A DNA stretch of 64,000 nucleotides from Apostichopus japonicus (Eukaryota > Echinodermata > Holothuroidea > Aspidochirotida > Stichopodidae), in NCBI RefSeq assembly GCF_037975245.1, contig NC_092573.1:4525501-4589500 (forward strand), read 5' to 3'. Positions 1 to 11,980 of the stretch are shown one piece after another. The position numbers and the translations under genes are program-made. Positions within the stretch are counted from its first letter, which is position 1, and every line of letters begins with the position of its first letter. A model generated the notes under the pieces. That model was not told where the DNA came from, did no database searches, and was given only the letters and a program-made list of their open reading frames with translations.

Positions 1-75
1 TTGGATGGTTACTAAGGTGTAAGGAAGATGATATGCTCTGTAAAATGTTTTCATCTGTCAAGCCAGGCCCAGTTG
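1..75 (-). CDS. MBD2/3: MBD2/3 coding exon 4 (cut by window edge)
   Basis: Acceptor TTAATTTAG then CAACTGGGCCTGG. The first two bases complete an Ala codon begun in exon 3. It encodes TGPGLTDENILQSISSSLHL and then SNHP, parallel to the GPG-DET-L-S-ASALH stretch of MBD2/3. The exon runs off the left edge. Confidence 0.88.
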
Positions 76-3000
76 CTAAATTAAAGACAAAAGAATCAGT
101 CAGCATTCTATCTTTTATCCTTAAAATTGTAGAATAAGATGTTTATACCTCTTCTAAGGCATCTAAATCAATATATTTTTCAATATCTACTAAAGCCTGT
201 GAGATTCTTTCACCAAACAAACCTTAATTTGAAAGTAATTCTTTATTCTGCTAGATTATAAATTCAAATCAGGGCAAATTCCTAAGGATTTTTTTCTGGT
301 TTTCCCCCAGACAAGCAGGCCTTACTTGTAATACACATATCGGACGGTTTTAAAAGCTTTTTCACTTTGTCTTCAGTTTTTACAATGAGAGTTGACTATA
401 AAGGAATATTGCTGATCAACTGCAGTTACAAGGAATTTTAATATATTCAAGAACATAAACTGTTTATTTATTAACCAATATCAAAACAGAAAGTAACTGT
501 TAAAAGTTCTTGACAAAATGAACTTACCAAGAAGGTTATCTGGAATATCGAAAGCTTTCAGAACTCTTTCCACAGAGTCAGAAGCTGTGAGGTTTGACAA
601 GCGCTTTTCCCAGAATAACTGCAAATTCAAATCAGAAAGCCAACAGGATTAGTGATGACTTGCCACATTTCCTAGAAGAGAATATTTAATGTAGCAAGAC
701 AAGACTTTCAAAGTTTAGTCACTGCCGACTTCAGCAAGATTCTGCTAAAACAACACGTTCATCCACTTTACTATTCAAGGTTACACACTTGGACTTTTGG
801 AATTAACATGTTTGTGAGGTTTTCAGACTTTGACCTCTGGTGGCCTTGAGTGACCTTTAACCTAGAGTTCCATAAAAAAAAAATGCATAATTCTTGCATA
901 ATTTAATAAAGTTGATTCAAATAATCATGTTCACCCGAAAATGTTTTTGTACTTTTGGAGATAACATGTATCCAATGTTTCAGAGTTTGACCTATGTTGG
1001 CCTCAAGTGACCTTTAACCTAGAGCTGCAAACACAACAGGATTCTTGTATTTATTAAAATGACCTTTAACCTCTAAAACAGTAGATTCTGGCATTAATGG
1101 TTGTGGCTATACATACCAAATTGGAAGTTCATTCAAGCTTTACTTTGGCAGTATCAATTTACAAAGTTTCAATCTATCACCTATGTTGACCTCAAATGAT
1201 CTTTCACCTCCATGAATAACTATATAATTATTGTGCTCTTAAAGAGGGAACCTGCTTTCTAATTATAAAGGTCATCCAAGGTTAACTAAGGAGTTATTGT
1301 GGTAACAGATGACCTTTTCACCTCTATGGAAATTGGACAGCATCTTGTAATCAATAAATAGGCCCCATTCACCAACTATGAAATTAAACCATTCTGTGCT
1401 TCTTAAGCTGTTATATGTCTAAAAGTAAAAGTGTCAAATACCTACACACAAACCTGTCATCACTATCATACTATTCCTTTTGACTATGGTGAGGAATCTA
1501 CTAGCAGGCACAATCTACAGCAATATATTTAAACACTGAAGCTGAATTAATACACTTTGATGTAATCTTTTCATGTTGAAGCAGACTAAAGGCTTATATC
1601 CTTCATAAACAGTCAAATAAGCAATCAACATTGAAAACAACTGACCCCATCACAGGCAGTGAACCCACAAACATTCAGTGCCATCTTCAATCATATTTGA
1701 GTTACCTTATTTTTGTCAGGTAGGTCACTCTTAAACAATTACTATTAGTATTATTCACTCTGGTGAGTACTGAGTAGCAATAGGTCAATGGTATAGTATT
1801 TGTCGTTCCAACCATTCTCACACTGGACTGCTACAGAACCATAAAATAAATCTACTAATAAAACATTACTAAATATGCTGGAAATATTCTGCATTTTGAG
1901 GTCAAAACACATCATCGTAGCATTTGTATGAGAGATATGACTTTTACAAATTTGAAGATATGTTGTGCAGGCATCTGGCAACAGCAGACTAAATGATGTC
2001 ATCTTGGCAATTGAGTTGGCAATGGTTTTGATTTTCACTGTAATATTTAACTCGCAGTATTTCATAAAAAAAATAAGAATATTTCTTCAAAATAAGAGAA
2101 TTGTCATGAAATTCTCAATTTGCCTTTTCAGCTAAGTAGACCCTACAAATATATGTATCACATTTCAAGGATAAAGCAGCCAGACGATTATATGGTAAAG
2201 TTTTTTATAAGCCTTAGAAGAACATGTACCACAATGAAATAGCAGACCGTCAACTGTGATCTGTTACCTGAAGTGAGGAAGGGTTTATCAAGTCAAAAAA
2301 ATAAATGAATTCAATTAACCGAATCTCTTGAGTTAGGGACAAGATACCATGATGGGGTTTTTCTACTTCCGTAACGGTGTAGACTAACTCTCTCTTTAAG
2401 ATTAGTGTTACATTGCTGGCCGCAGAAATTTGCTGTACCTTTTAATGTTCTGAAACAAGTCAAACTTGTGACTCAACAACAACTAAAATCAACTATGCTG
2501 AACAACCTTTACTGATTATGGAAAGGAATTTTGTTTTCACAAAATAATCAACAAATAACCTTTCATCTTATATCGAAGCCTCCACCCCCTCCATGGAGCA
2601 TTATCCCAAGCCCCCTACCCACTCCATGGTGCATGGTCCCATCAACACAAGGAGCGACTATCGTGAATTTTGTTTTGAATCTTGCAAGACAAATTTTGCT
2701 CATTTAAAACAAAGACCTTAAATGCTTTCCTCAAGGACATTGGACAAGAACCATTGAACTTCTTACTCACTGAGTTTTTATCATACTTGTTTTATGTTTT
2801 TTGTTTTTGTTTAATGTTTTATTATTTCACTTTGACAAGATGACAAAGTTCTGCTTTTTTTTTAAACATACACACAGACAGATAGACCCTAAATGATATT
2901 TCTCACCTGACTGTTCCCTTCCTGTCCCCCATCACTCTCCCCTTGTCACTTCAGGAACATTTAGCCAACTGTCTTACATTCATTTTGCTTCTGTCAGGAT

Positions 3001-6000
3001 ACCTTACCTGTTTGGGAACATCCTTTGCATCTTGTTTGGGATCTGCTTTGATTCTGTTCTGGGCGTGATTTGTTTTCAGGGTGACAGGCTGTTTGAATAT
3101 GGAGGCTGTCTGTCTGATCGGTAACACTAGGCTGGCATCCTGCTTCAGCCCTCTAGAGTAATCATACTGGATATTTTTCAGTCGCTTGCTTTTTCTGGCG
3201 CCGACTGACAACTGCTTCCCTGATCTGAAATCAAAGGCGCTAAGGTCAAAGGAATCGCCAAGAAATCTAGCCAGTTGTGGTTTGCTCCTAAACTTTCTTC
3301 CACAAGGGCTGAAAGCAAAATCAGAACGATTTTATTTGGTCACCACGCATGGTGATTTTGGTCAATTTCTTTCTTTGTGTGTGTGCTTGAATTGACATGT
3401 TATGGTGTTTTGATCATGCAGGATTTGAATTTTGAAAGTGCATGTTTTGTTTTGTTGTTTTTTTTTTGTAGAAAACACGATGGGGTACAACCAAAGGGTC
3501 ACCACAAACAGAATTGGTACAACATGCAAAATGAAGAGGGTTAAAACTCCATATAACACACCGGTGAGTATAGAATGAAAATGAGAAGCTATGAACAAGC
3601 AAACAAAACCGTTCCTTGAAGCAAGAGGATGAGCAAAGCCCACATATAAGACAACCACTATCATGATAATAAAGTAATAAAATGAATACAGCAAAATGTA
3701 TAGTGTGCAAACCAAAATTATAGACTGTGTCCAGTGGCAGAAAATATGTCACAGTTAAGCTTTCTGTTTTTAGAAGACAATATTCTCTGTTCAACCTGAT
3801 ACTGTAGCTCGTTCTTTTTAATTCAGGGTGTTAATATTGGAACAATCAGTTAAGATACAGTATTTTCTTTTACTGCAAGAACGAGGAAATTTTTAAGATA
3901 TCATCTTGAAAGATAAGTGCTTCCAGATAATTCAGAAGGTTAGTGGGTAATCTGTGACGTCATGAGGTCACCTGATTCTGTATAGATGACATATTTTATT
4001 TCTTTTTCTTACTGATAAAATTCAGACTTCGTTTCTGTTGCTACAGAAAACAGGAAAAAGACATTTTTTGACCTCCTTTAGTAATGATAAGACTCTATTG
4101 TTGAAACACAAACTTTAAGAACAGTAAAACTGAAATGACCAATAAATGTACGTCAATATTTAATCAGTGTTAAATAGAACAGAAAACTGCAGGAAGAGTT
4201 GATATAATTCTGCTACTGGACAGTCCATTTAATAAGAAAAAATATATATATTCCAAAGCCAAATGTTTATCAAGAAGGACAGCAGAAAATTATGCCTACT
4301 TCTACTATATTAACATGTATGTATAAGGGTGATATATTGCACAGCTAATTGATTGCTAAATATATAACAGATTATTTACTTGTGTTAACAAGTGCAAGTA
4401 ACCAGTATTGTGCATAGCAGAGACAATTCATTCAAAATATTGGCAATTTAGTTTGAACAACTAATAATGATTACAGGCTTTCTCCAAGAAGCTCATTAAC
4501 TTAGCAATTTGACATTTATTAGAAAGCTTTGTTGTTTTTCCCCGCCTCCTAACAAGGTTTGTTCAGGTTGTGGGAAAGCCTCACATCTTTTGAAGAATTA
4601 CAAATTCCAGTTTTTATGTGAAAATTGTTTTGCGGTCCTTCTTATAACTTTCTTCTTTGCTACATGTTATGTATGCAATAACTACTATTAGGCTACTTTC
4701 TTAACATCAAATAAATGAATACATCTTTCCGTTAAATGACTGTTACGCATGCAATAGGTGCTATTCCAGTACATTTAAATGTTAGTTGCTAAGCATATAT
4801 ATTATGCTACTTAAAGAGTGAAGATCTCACCACATTCAAACATAGACTAAATACTGACCTACATCTAAACGACATAAATTGATGTGTGGAAACTACATGA
4901 CCCGATTGAAAAGTCAATACTACATCTACCACAAGGAAAATGGAATACAGAATGCCGGGGAAACTGGAGAAATAGGCTTAGTTTAGGATACAGGGTAAGA
5001 AGTAGTACGATGCTTTGGTCGATGTTTAATGTTGCTAGAAGATTACATAACTGGAATGAATTATGATATAAGATGTGGAAGAACTATAAGATAAGGATGT
5101 TGCAGAGACCATTACCAGAAATGAGAGTATAATTGCTGTGATTTTCTTGTGATTTGGAAAGACCAGAAATGACAGAGGAATTAAATTTATGGCTAAGAGT
5201 TACACAGCTGATACTGACATATAATAACCAGTTACAGCAAATGTTAGTAATCTTTTGCATGCTGCAACGTTCTAATAAGGTTATAAGAACATATGGTACA
5301 TGGATTTGTTTAGAATTTAAAGCCATTTTGCAACTTAAAATCATTATCACAATGGGATCAATTTCCATTCTCTTGAACATCAACACAGTTAGTTACAGTT
5401 AGGAATGAAAGTCTTAAAGTATCTATGCATCTTTTCTGCATACACTAAATGATCCATTGGCTAACCATAACAAAAAGCACCTAGTTTATTAATAAATCTA
5501 TGTTAAACATTTTGCAAAGTGCTTCAAGGGGCTGTACTGGGTTCCCACCTCCACAGATGGTGTTATGCCCAAATTGATTTCATAGTACTGTAGGCAGCCT
5601 TCTGAAAATACATGGAGTATTGACATTGCTGTGTGGAATATGATGAACAACTGTTACACCAATACTGTTGGGCCCTTGTTTGATTACCTTTAGTACTTAG
5701 AAAGTTTGGCCTACGCTATGCTATTTGTTTCTATGGAATAAGATTGTTTAATTTGACCAAAGAGTGAAACTTTGGGCAATCCATAAAATTTTTATACAAG
5801 TACAACACCATTACAATATCAGTATTTTGGCCTCTGGTATTGTCATATTCTCATAACGTTTCATGTTGCCTACAGACTCTTACAGTTTTACTTTGACAAG
5901 AGGGCATTAACATGGAGTTGTGTTAGGCAAGATTTGAAGGTATTATTTGTGCCGTTTGGCTGTACAAGTATGTCAATAACGCTAAGTTACTGTTAGGTCT

Positions 6001-6274
6001 AATTAGGCCTACTATGCGTTAGCCATAATCAGCATAGGCCTAAGCTACACAACAGTGGAACTGCTACTAAGTTACTGCCAAGCCATTGATTAACGGAACA
6101 GGGCCCCCACACAGGATCCTAAACGTTGGTTGGCGAATAAGGCACTTTATACCTAAAATAGTATATATCTGTTTTTCCTGCTGATAATCCAGATTTTCGG
6201 ATTACTTCTTCTCTCTTCCATCCAGTTGGTAAACCTAGGCAATCTTGGATTTTTCTTTTCTCCAGGACGTCCAT
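1..6274 (-). CDS. MBD2/3: MBD2/3 methyl-CpG-binding domain protein (partial, 3' end off the window)
   Basis: Four coding exons on the minus strand splice in frame: 6274-6153, 3308-3008, 618-528 and 75-1, giving 196 residues before the window edge. The MBD covers about residues 13-75 (GWKREEV, KSGLSAGK, KFRSKPQLARFLG). After it comes the family signature LPIRQTASIFKQPV, then the segment LFWEKRL, then the start of the C-terminal region (GPGLTDENIL). All introns are GT-AG and phases agree (AG|C at the first junction, G|CA at the third). In vertebrates MBD2 and MBD3 are alternative subunits of the nuclear NuRD deacetylase complex; one ancestral MBD2/3 is normal in invertebrates. Residues K34 and Y38 match MBD2 rather than the H/F pair that weakens methyl-CpG binding in mammalian MBD3, so I infer methyl-CpG binding. 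The C-terminal coiled coil that contacts p66 would lie off the left edge. Confidence 0.93.
76..527. other. MBD2/3 intron 3
   Basis: AT-rich intron between exons 3 and 4. I see no coding or structured element in it. Confidence 0.8.
528..618 (-). CDS. MBD2/3: MBD2/3 coding exon 3
   Basis: A 91-nt exon between acceptor TTTGCAG and donor CTTG|GTAAGTT. It encodes LFWEKRLSNLTASDSVERVL and onward to DNLL, matching the family segment LFWEKRLQGLSASD of vertebrate MBD2 and MBD3. Confidence 0.92.
619..3007. other. MBD2/3 intron 2
   Basis: A 2.4-kb intron holding the degenerate GACCT-rich repeat at 815-1335 (listed separately). The rest is AT-rich with no exon I can support; an open frame at 1751-2065 has no recognisable domain. 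Confidence 0.75.
815..1335. repeat. Degenerate tandem repeat rich in TGACCT motifs
   Basis: Three to four imperfect units about 170-180 bp apart carry the phrase TTTGACCT-n-TGG/TTG-ACCT/CCT-n-GTGACCTTTAACCT (near 825-860, 985-1020, 1170-1210, and weakly 1300-1325). Each also has a line resembling ATAACATGT-CCAATGTTT. The same TTTGACC / GACCTTTGACC phrase recurs at 9335-9365, 11430-11480 and 11755-11780, so this is a dispersed family inside the MBD2/3 intron. Confidence 0.6.
3008..3308 (-). CDS. MBD2/3: MBD2/3 coding exon 2
   Basis: Acceptor TTTGCTTTCAG before the exon and donor CAG|GTAAGGT after it. The 301 nt encode the second half of the MBD (residues 41 to about 75), a basic linker rich in Lys and Arg, and the conserved LPIRQTASIFKQPV motif. 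It ends on a complete Gln codon, so the next exon starts in phase 0 with LFWEKRL. Confidence 0.93.
3309..6152. other. MBD2/3 intron 1
   Basis: A 2.8-kb AT-rich intron. Several short open frames occur on both strands but none shows a domain or spliceable neighbours. Nothing else supported. Confidence 0.75.
6153..6274 (-). CDS. MBD2/3: MBD2/3 coding exon 1
   Basis: Encodes residues 1-40 and the first two bases of codon 41, from an ATG whose A is at 6274. The N-terminus MDVLEKRKIQDCLGLPTGW parallels the short N-terminus of mammalian MBD3. The donor reads TTTTAG|GTATAAAG on the minus strand. It contains the first half of the MBD, including K34 and Y38. Confidence 0.9.
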
Positions 6275-7089
6275 TTTCCGGGCTTTTCTACTGTGTTTTG
6301 GTCAATTTTCAATACCTTGATCATGTGGCTACTACAGTGGCCAATAGCAGGGTACGCATTGCGCTAGATTCCCGGTTGCTGATGAAATATTGGAATAGCG
6401 TACTTTCACAATTACTGTGTATAAAATATGGTCCACTTTCATTGAGTTTATTGTTCAAAGAAAGATATTATCCTTTGCTTTTTATAATAAATAATAATGT
6501 AATGATGAATAATTTTGTTTTTGTCATTAAATATACAGCGATTCTTCATCGACAAGTTGTCTATTCCAGTCAGTTTCTTTGTCCAGTTTCAGTGGCCAAA
6601 TCAACATAATTCGTGGCGCTATTTCAAAACCCTTTGTTTTATGGGTTAGTAAATTGGCTAGTTCGTGCAATCGTCCTTGTCTTTATACAACTAATCGGGA
6701 CATGCGATGTTGAGAACGTGAACAGTGAAAAAATAAATGGGCACAAATTAACAAATGAAAATGTAAACCTCTACTAACCTTCTCAAAAACTTAAGGTATT
6801 TTGTGTATGAACCCATTAAGGTAGGATTATACCATGTTCTGTTTATTTAATAATTAATGTACACACTAAAAGTAACGTATATTTTTGATTGTAGGCGAGG
6901 TAACTAACCCTGATATATTAACCGAAGGTACAAAAGATCCCCCAGAATAAGAGCCAAGGATGTAAGTGGTTTGGGGCACAACGCAGAAAATATACAGTAG
7001 CATTTTCAGATCTTCAAGTTCTTCTTTGCTCTATTTGTCGTCTTCACCTGTGCATATACCCCTGCAGAATACACTGATGAAGTCTTATG
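6275..7089. other. 5' flank of MBD2/3
   Basis: Lies upstream of the MBD2/3 start codon on the minus strand and should hold its promoter and 5' UTR. I cannot point to a TATA box or other firm element. Plus-strand open frame 6226-6609 is the antisense shadow of exon 1. Confidence 0.4.
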
Positions 7090-7416
7090 CAGTGGCGTAG
7101 CTAGAGGTTTTGACGCCCGGGTGCAAGAGTAGAAAATTGCGCCCCAATAATAATTATACTATTTTGTGAAAGAGAAAACGGTCGAAATGGACTGAAAATA
7201 AATCGCAATCTATCAATTTGCTAATAAGAACAACTACATTCAGATTCTTACAAGCAACTGCAAAATATTCATATCTGACGACATAAATCAATTTCGTTAT
7301 GTTTTTCTAAAAAGTGCTTATTTTTTTTAAACTCTCATTCTCCCATTTCAGTGCCCCAAACCCAGCGCCCAGGGTATGGTTCCCCCTTCCCCTTTGACCC
7401 CCTAGCTACGCCACTG
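7090..7416. mobile_element. Non-autonomous DNA transposon with CAGTGGCGTAGCTAG ends (hAT-like)
   Basis: The left end CAGTGGCGTAGCTAG and right end CTAGCTACGCCACTG are perfect 15-bp inverted repeats 327 bp apart. The flanks GTCTTATG (7082-7089) and GTCTTACC (7417-7424) agree at 6 of 8 bases, as expected for an aged 8-bp hAT-type target duplication. No coding capacity. Confidence 0.85.
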
Positions 7417-7424
7417 GTCTTACC

Positions 7425-10400
7425 CTGGTTTTCGCTATGATACATTATGCCTTTCGTGGGCACTTTCAATGATTACCCATAACAAATTTGTGTCGGTTTG
7501 AAGCCTAGGAGAGCTTGACGTTAAGGTCACTGGATTATCCGTCACCATTGAGGCATTTTCTAACCAAGGATTTTGCTACCCTACGGTCAGGCTCCAAAGG
7601 CATAATGCGCGAGGAGGGGGGTCATGGTGTCAGTCAGGTTGGGGGAAATAGTAGTCGGGTACTTTTTGCATTCATCCAGGGAAGAATTGGACCACTAGCC
7701 TACTACCGGGGAACCCGCTGCCCCTCTCCCCTTTTTTCAACCTTACACAACGCATTTATCAGCCTGCAAAATGTTGCATTTTGGACTACTTATATTGATT
7801 CTGACCTAATTATAGTCTAATTTTGCCTCAGATTGCACCATAGACATTTATTATTTTCCTGGGGGGGTCACACCTCCCTTTATAGAAGACAACTACAATG
7901 GCCCCAGGGCAGCAACCCTTTTTATAAATACTTCATACACATCTGGCCCTTCCATAAACTTTGAAGTCAATACATAAACCAGTTCAGGGGAATTTTGGAC
8001 TATATTTATTAATACAATTGTGTATTTAGTTCTGCTTATATTGACCAACATTATAATCTGTTTATGGCTTCGAATTCACCATTTAATATTTTATCTTTCC
8101 TTATGTTCAAGTACAGGAACCTAACCACTGGCACTCTACATAGGGTTAGTTTTAATGATCCCCGGCCAGTGCAGCCTCCTCCATTCATCTCTGGCCCTTC
8201 CACAAAAGTTCAGCATCCAACCTTAATCAATCACAGGAAATTTGACCCCCCCCCCCCTTGAACTCAAGTGCATCCCACTGGCATAGTGGTGTATAATTAC
8301 ACCAATTGGTCCAATTTCTGGAATAATGTACTATAAACAGGCTGACAAAAGGGGAGGATGGGATAGATCCCCAAGACCTTGAGTATTCGTATTTGTATTC
8401 GCAGTGTCATAATGTAGGCCAACTTCAAAATCGGAGACAGTGACAGTAGTCCATGGTGCCTGAACATACCTACAATCATCCACACCCTTCTACTGATGAC
8501 CTTTGACACCTGTATCATAGATCATGAGGGTAAATGACATCATTCCACAGAATTAAAGACAACATACAGTAGGTAGAGTGTCCATTATAGATTTATTTAA
8601 ACTACATATACAAACGCATTCTTTAATATCAAATATTAACTCTGTAGTACTGTTAAACAAATGAAAATGGTATGCACACTCTTCATTGTATTCAAGAATC
8701 ATGTAAGAGTGATACAAACTAACAGCCTGCTGTGCACATATCTAACGAGTTACATCATTACAACATTGATATGTATGGAATTGCAACATAATAAATCCAT
8801 CTACAAAAATGGGTCCTGGCCAAACAATTGTTTCAGTAAATTCGTAAATTAAATCAAATGCTGTTCTGGGAGAATGCTGAATATAAGGGATTTAATTGGT
8901 TTACTTGAGACTAACAGCTTGTACCATTGATTAGCAGGATCAAACTAATGATGGACAAAATATCACACACTTTGAGTGATACATGAAAAAAATATGTACA
9001 AAATCCCCCATTTATTTGTAATTATTGTACCAAAACTTTTGTATTTATGGTTTTAGACTTCATAAATTATACATGCCAATATAAAGAAATGTTTAAATCT
9101 TACAATTTGATAGCAAACACAGTGCATCATTATTGTAACTAGAGCACCAATGCTACATAATCTAAGCATTCTATTCTGATGGCTGATATGTATTACTTCA
9201 TAACCGGAAAAGCTTAATGATTCCTTGCCAGATATCACATGAGAACAGCAGACAAGCTTCTTGTACCTAATAATCCAAATACCACATATGAAGTGTGTCC
9301 AACTTGAAGTTAATCTGAGAACAGGGTTTTCAGATTGACCTCTGTCAACCTCAATTAACCTTTGACCACCACCACCATCACCATAAAAAGAAAGAAAAAA
9401 AGAAATGAAAGTGTTCTTGTACTCAATAGTGTGGACCCACATTATGAGGTATGAACGTTATTCAAGCTTTACTTATTATTCTAAAAAACCTGCATACTTT
9501 GATTAAAAAATAATTTCCACTTGATAATATCTTGGATGGAATTCACACATTTACTAGTTAGAACGTGATAAAGATACAGAAGTGTTCCCCCACGTTTTAC
9601 ATTTATTAAAGTAGCTTTTTTATTATGGACAATTTTTTTTAAAACTCAAATCCCATAACAATATGCACTTGATTAAATTGACTAGCCAAGACTCATTAAA
9701 ATTATGCGAAAGACAAACAAGTATAATATGCTGATGGATTTTGAATTTCCAATATGTAATTGTGCCTGGCCAAACTTTTTTTGTATTATAATTTTTTGCA
9801 GAATTCAATAGAACCCTTCATAACTCACTACTTAAAGCTTGTTTGTGAATAAAGCATAGTAAGATTTCTAAGTTTGAGACACACTTGTAATGTTAACTTT
9901 ACTTACCCCCCCCCCCCCCCCCCGAGAAAAAAAACACAAATGGTAGCAATCTTCCCTATAAAAGTAAATCTAGACCAGATACAGTTATACAAATCTTTTA
10001 CAGAATTTATGTCTTTCTTTTGTAATTAGAAACAAATCAGAAATGCATGGAATGTACAAAGTAGAGATACAACGTTTTACTACTTTTAAGCTTAAGTCTC
10101 TATTACAAATTCTACCATTACAATAATCTCAGTGTAAACTGGTGATGCATGGTAGACTGTAAGACGTTGAAAAGAAAGAAAGAAGAAATAAGTTGTAGTC
10201 ATAAAGAAATCACAGACCTAATGCTGGTCAGGTTTGGAATAATGTCAGACATTAGAAATTTAATAAAAATATATATCAATTAGTTAAATTCAATTAACAA
10301 AGTCATATGTGATGATTACCTATTTCAACGTTAGTGATCTCTGCAGAATGACGCAATAAAGATTTAATATCTAGAAAAAGGGCAAGCAATGCAAAATGAA

Positions 10401-10545
10401 GTACATTATACAAACTACACATTCTGTCTAATCTCCAGTCTGTTCTTGAAAAACTCTGTAAGTCTGGTATATCAGTTTATTCAAATACAAACTTGTTACC
10501 AAGATACTAGTACAATGTATTGAAGATGACTCTTTAACGTTCTAG
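7425..10545. other. Intergenic stretch, no gene seen
   Basis: AT-rich sequence with scattered poly-C runs (about 8247-8259 and an 18-base run at 9906-9923), a TTTGACC-type repeat fragment at 9335-9365 and short open frames without recognisable content. I see no exon with supported splice sites. Confidence 0.5.
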
Positions 10546-10740
10546 TTGAAAGGCACTGTAGTTGGAGAAGCTAAGAGGACTGTGATGGCAATTTCAGGAC
10601 AGAACAAAGCAGATATGTTGCCTAAGAAGTCATTTTCAACTTGGCATCATTCTGAAAGGCACTGCAGTTTCTATGTGGATGAACAAGCTAAGAGGATTGT
10701 GATGGCAATATTAGGGCAGAACAAAACAGATGTGTTGCGT
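10546..10740 (+). repeat. Two-copy imperfect tandem duplication
   Basis: The segment 10549-10622 (GAAAGGCACTGTAG ... GCTAAGAGGACTGTGATGGC ... GCAGATATGTTGC) recurs at about 10656-10738 with roughly 15-20 percent change plus a short insertion. The offset is about 107 bp. The frame across both copies is open (74 residues from 10546), but the open frame follows from the duplication and no protein family is recognised. Confidence 0.65.
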
Positions 10741-11429
10741 AATTCAATTCACGAGCCAGTTAACTTATAAAATTCTTTCATTTATGTATACTAGAGCACC
10801 AATGGTGCAGAAGCTCATACCTTTTCGAGCTGAAAAATGTAGGGCCCACAAAACCAATTTTGGGCCCATGAGGGATACCCCCCCCCCCTCCGTTAGCAGA
10901 ATCCTGGCCACACCACTGGCTATAATTCATATTTTCCCCCTTTAAATCCTATTTTACCCACTCTATCAAACAATACCATGCACTGACCTACCCTATTAAA
11001 CTTTCTCCCCTCTACCTTAGCAGACATAACTTCACAAGCACTCCCTACAAGACATAACTTCACAAGCTGCCTACATACCTCAGGCTCAAAGACTTCTAAG
11101 AATCGGCAAGTGCTGATTGGCTATAGGGCTCTCATGCTTACAGTTACAACAGTTAATAACAACTCCCAGTCCTGCTTTAATTCCACTAACAGCCTCTGCA
11201 GAGCTTAACCACAAATGTAAACAAACACTGCAGACACTGGGAGACAAATTAAAGGAGCTTTGGCAAAAAGTGAAGGCTCAGATTTTTTTAAACAATGGGG
11301 ATTAATTGTAATTAATTAACTTTTGACCAAAAATTTTTAGGCATCACCTTATTCATACACAATCCAACAATCATCAGTTCAACTTTGAATATGATCCATC
11401 AAAATCTTGAGGAGATTGAGATATTTGAA

Positions 11430-11980
11430 AATATTACAAAGAATGACCCCCGATGACCCCCTAAATGACATTTGACCTCAATTTTCCGAACACCCCTTGT
11501 AACTCTCATCCCGAGGAACATTGTGACCAAGTTTCATTATAATTGGCCATACACTGTACGAACAGGAGCAATTTGAATATATATGGCCGCGGCCCGGGCC
11601 ACAAAAGACCCCTAGTTGATCTTTGAGCTCAAATTCATGAACACCCTGAAGGTAAAACTACCATAGTACTATCGTGACAAACCCTCAACATTGTACCATG
11701 GAATCTGTAGGAGAAGAAGCATTTTGCGTATTTCCACAAAATGGCCCATTACGGCCCACAGGTGACCTTTGACCCCAAATTTTGGACCATCTCTGATGGC
11801 CCTATACCCAATGGTCCTTGTGTCCAAATTTCATGAAATTCCATCAAACACTGTGCAAGTGGGAGCGGTTTTACCAATTGTTGACGGATAGAGTGATAGA
11901 GTGATAGAATGATAGAGTGATAGAGTGATAGACGCCGCACTGTAACAATAGCTCACACCAGCATGCTGGTATGAGCTAAA
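11430..11980. repeat. Dispersed repeat with GACCTTTGACC phrases and a GATAGAGT microsatellite end
   Basis: Contains several phrases typical of interspersed copies (GACATTTGACCTC, GTGACCAAGTTTCAT, GTGACCTTTGACCCC), an 11887-11931 run of GATAGAGT units, and a terminal AGCTCACACCAGC / GCTGGTATGAGCT palindrome at about 11950-11978. A similar AGCTCACACCAG string occurs at 16178. Class unknown; the microsatellite-plus-hairpin end suggests a non-autonomous element. Confidence 0.5.

Noticed and set aside
3362-3794. Two overlapping hydrophobic minus-strand frames (117 and 126 codons)
   Set aside because: They lie in the MBD2/3 intron, have no domain and no splice support.
4509-4691. Plus-strand frame with CSGCGK...CENC resembling a zinc-binding peptide
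   Set aside because: Only 60 codons, isolated inside an intron of the opposite strand, with no spliceable partner; likely chance.
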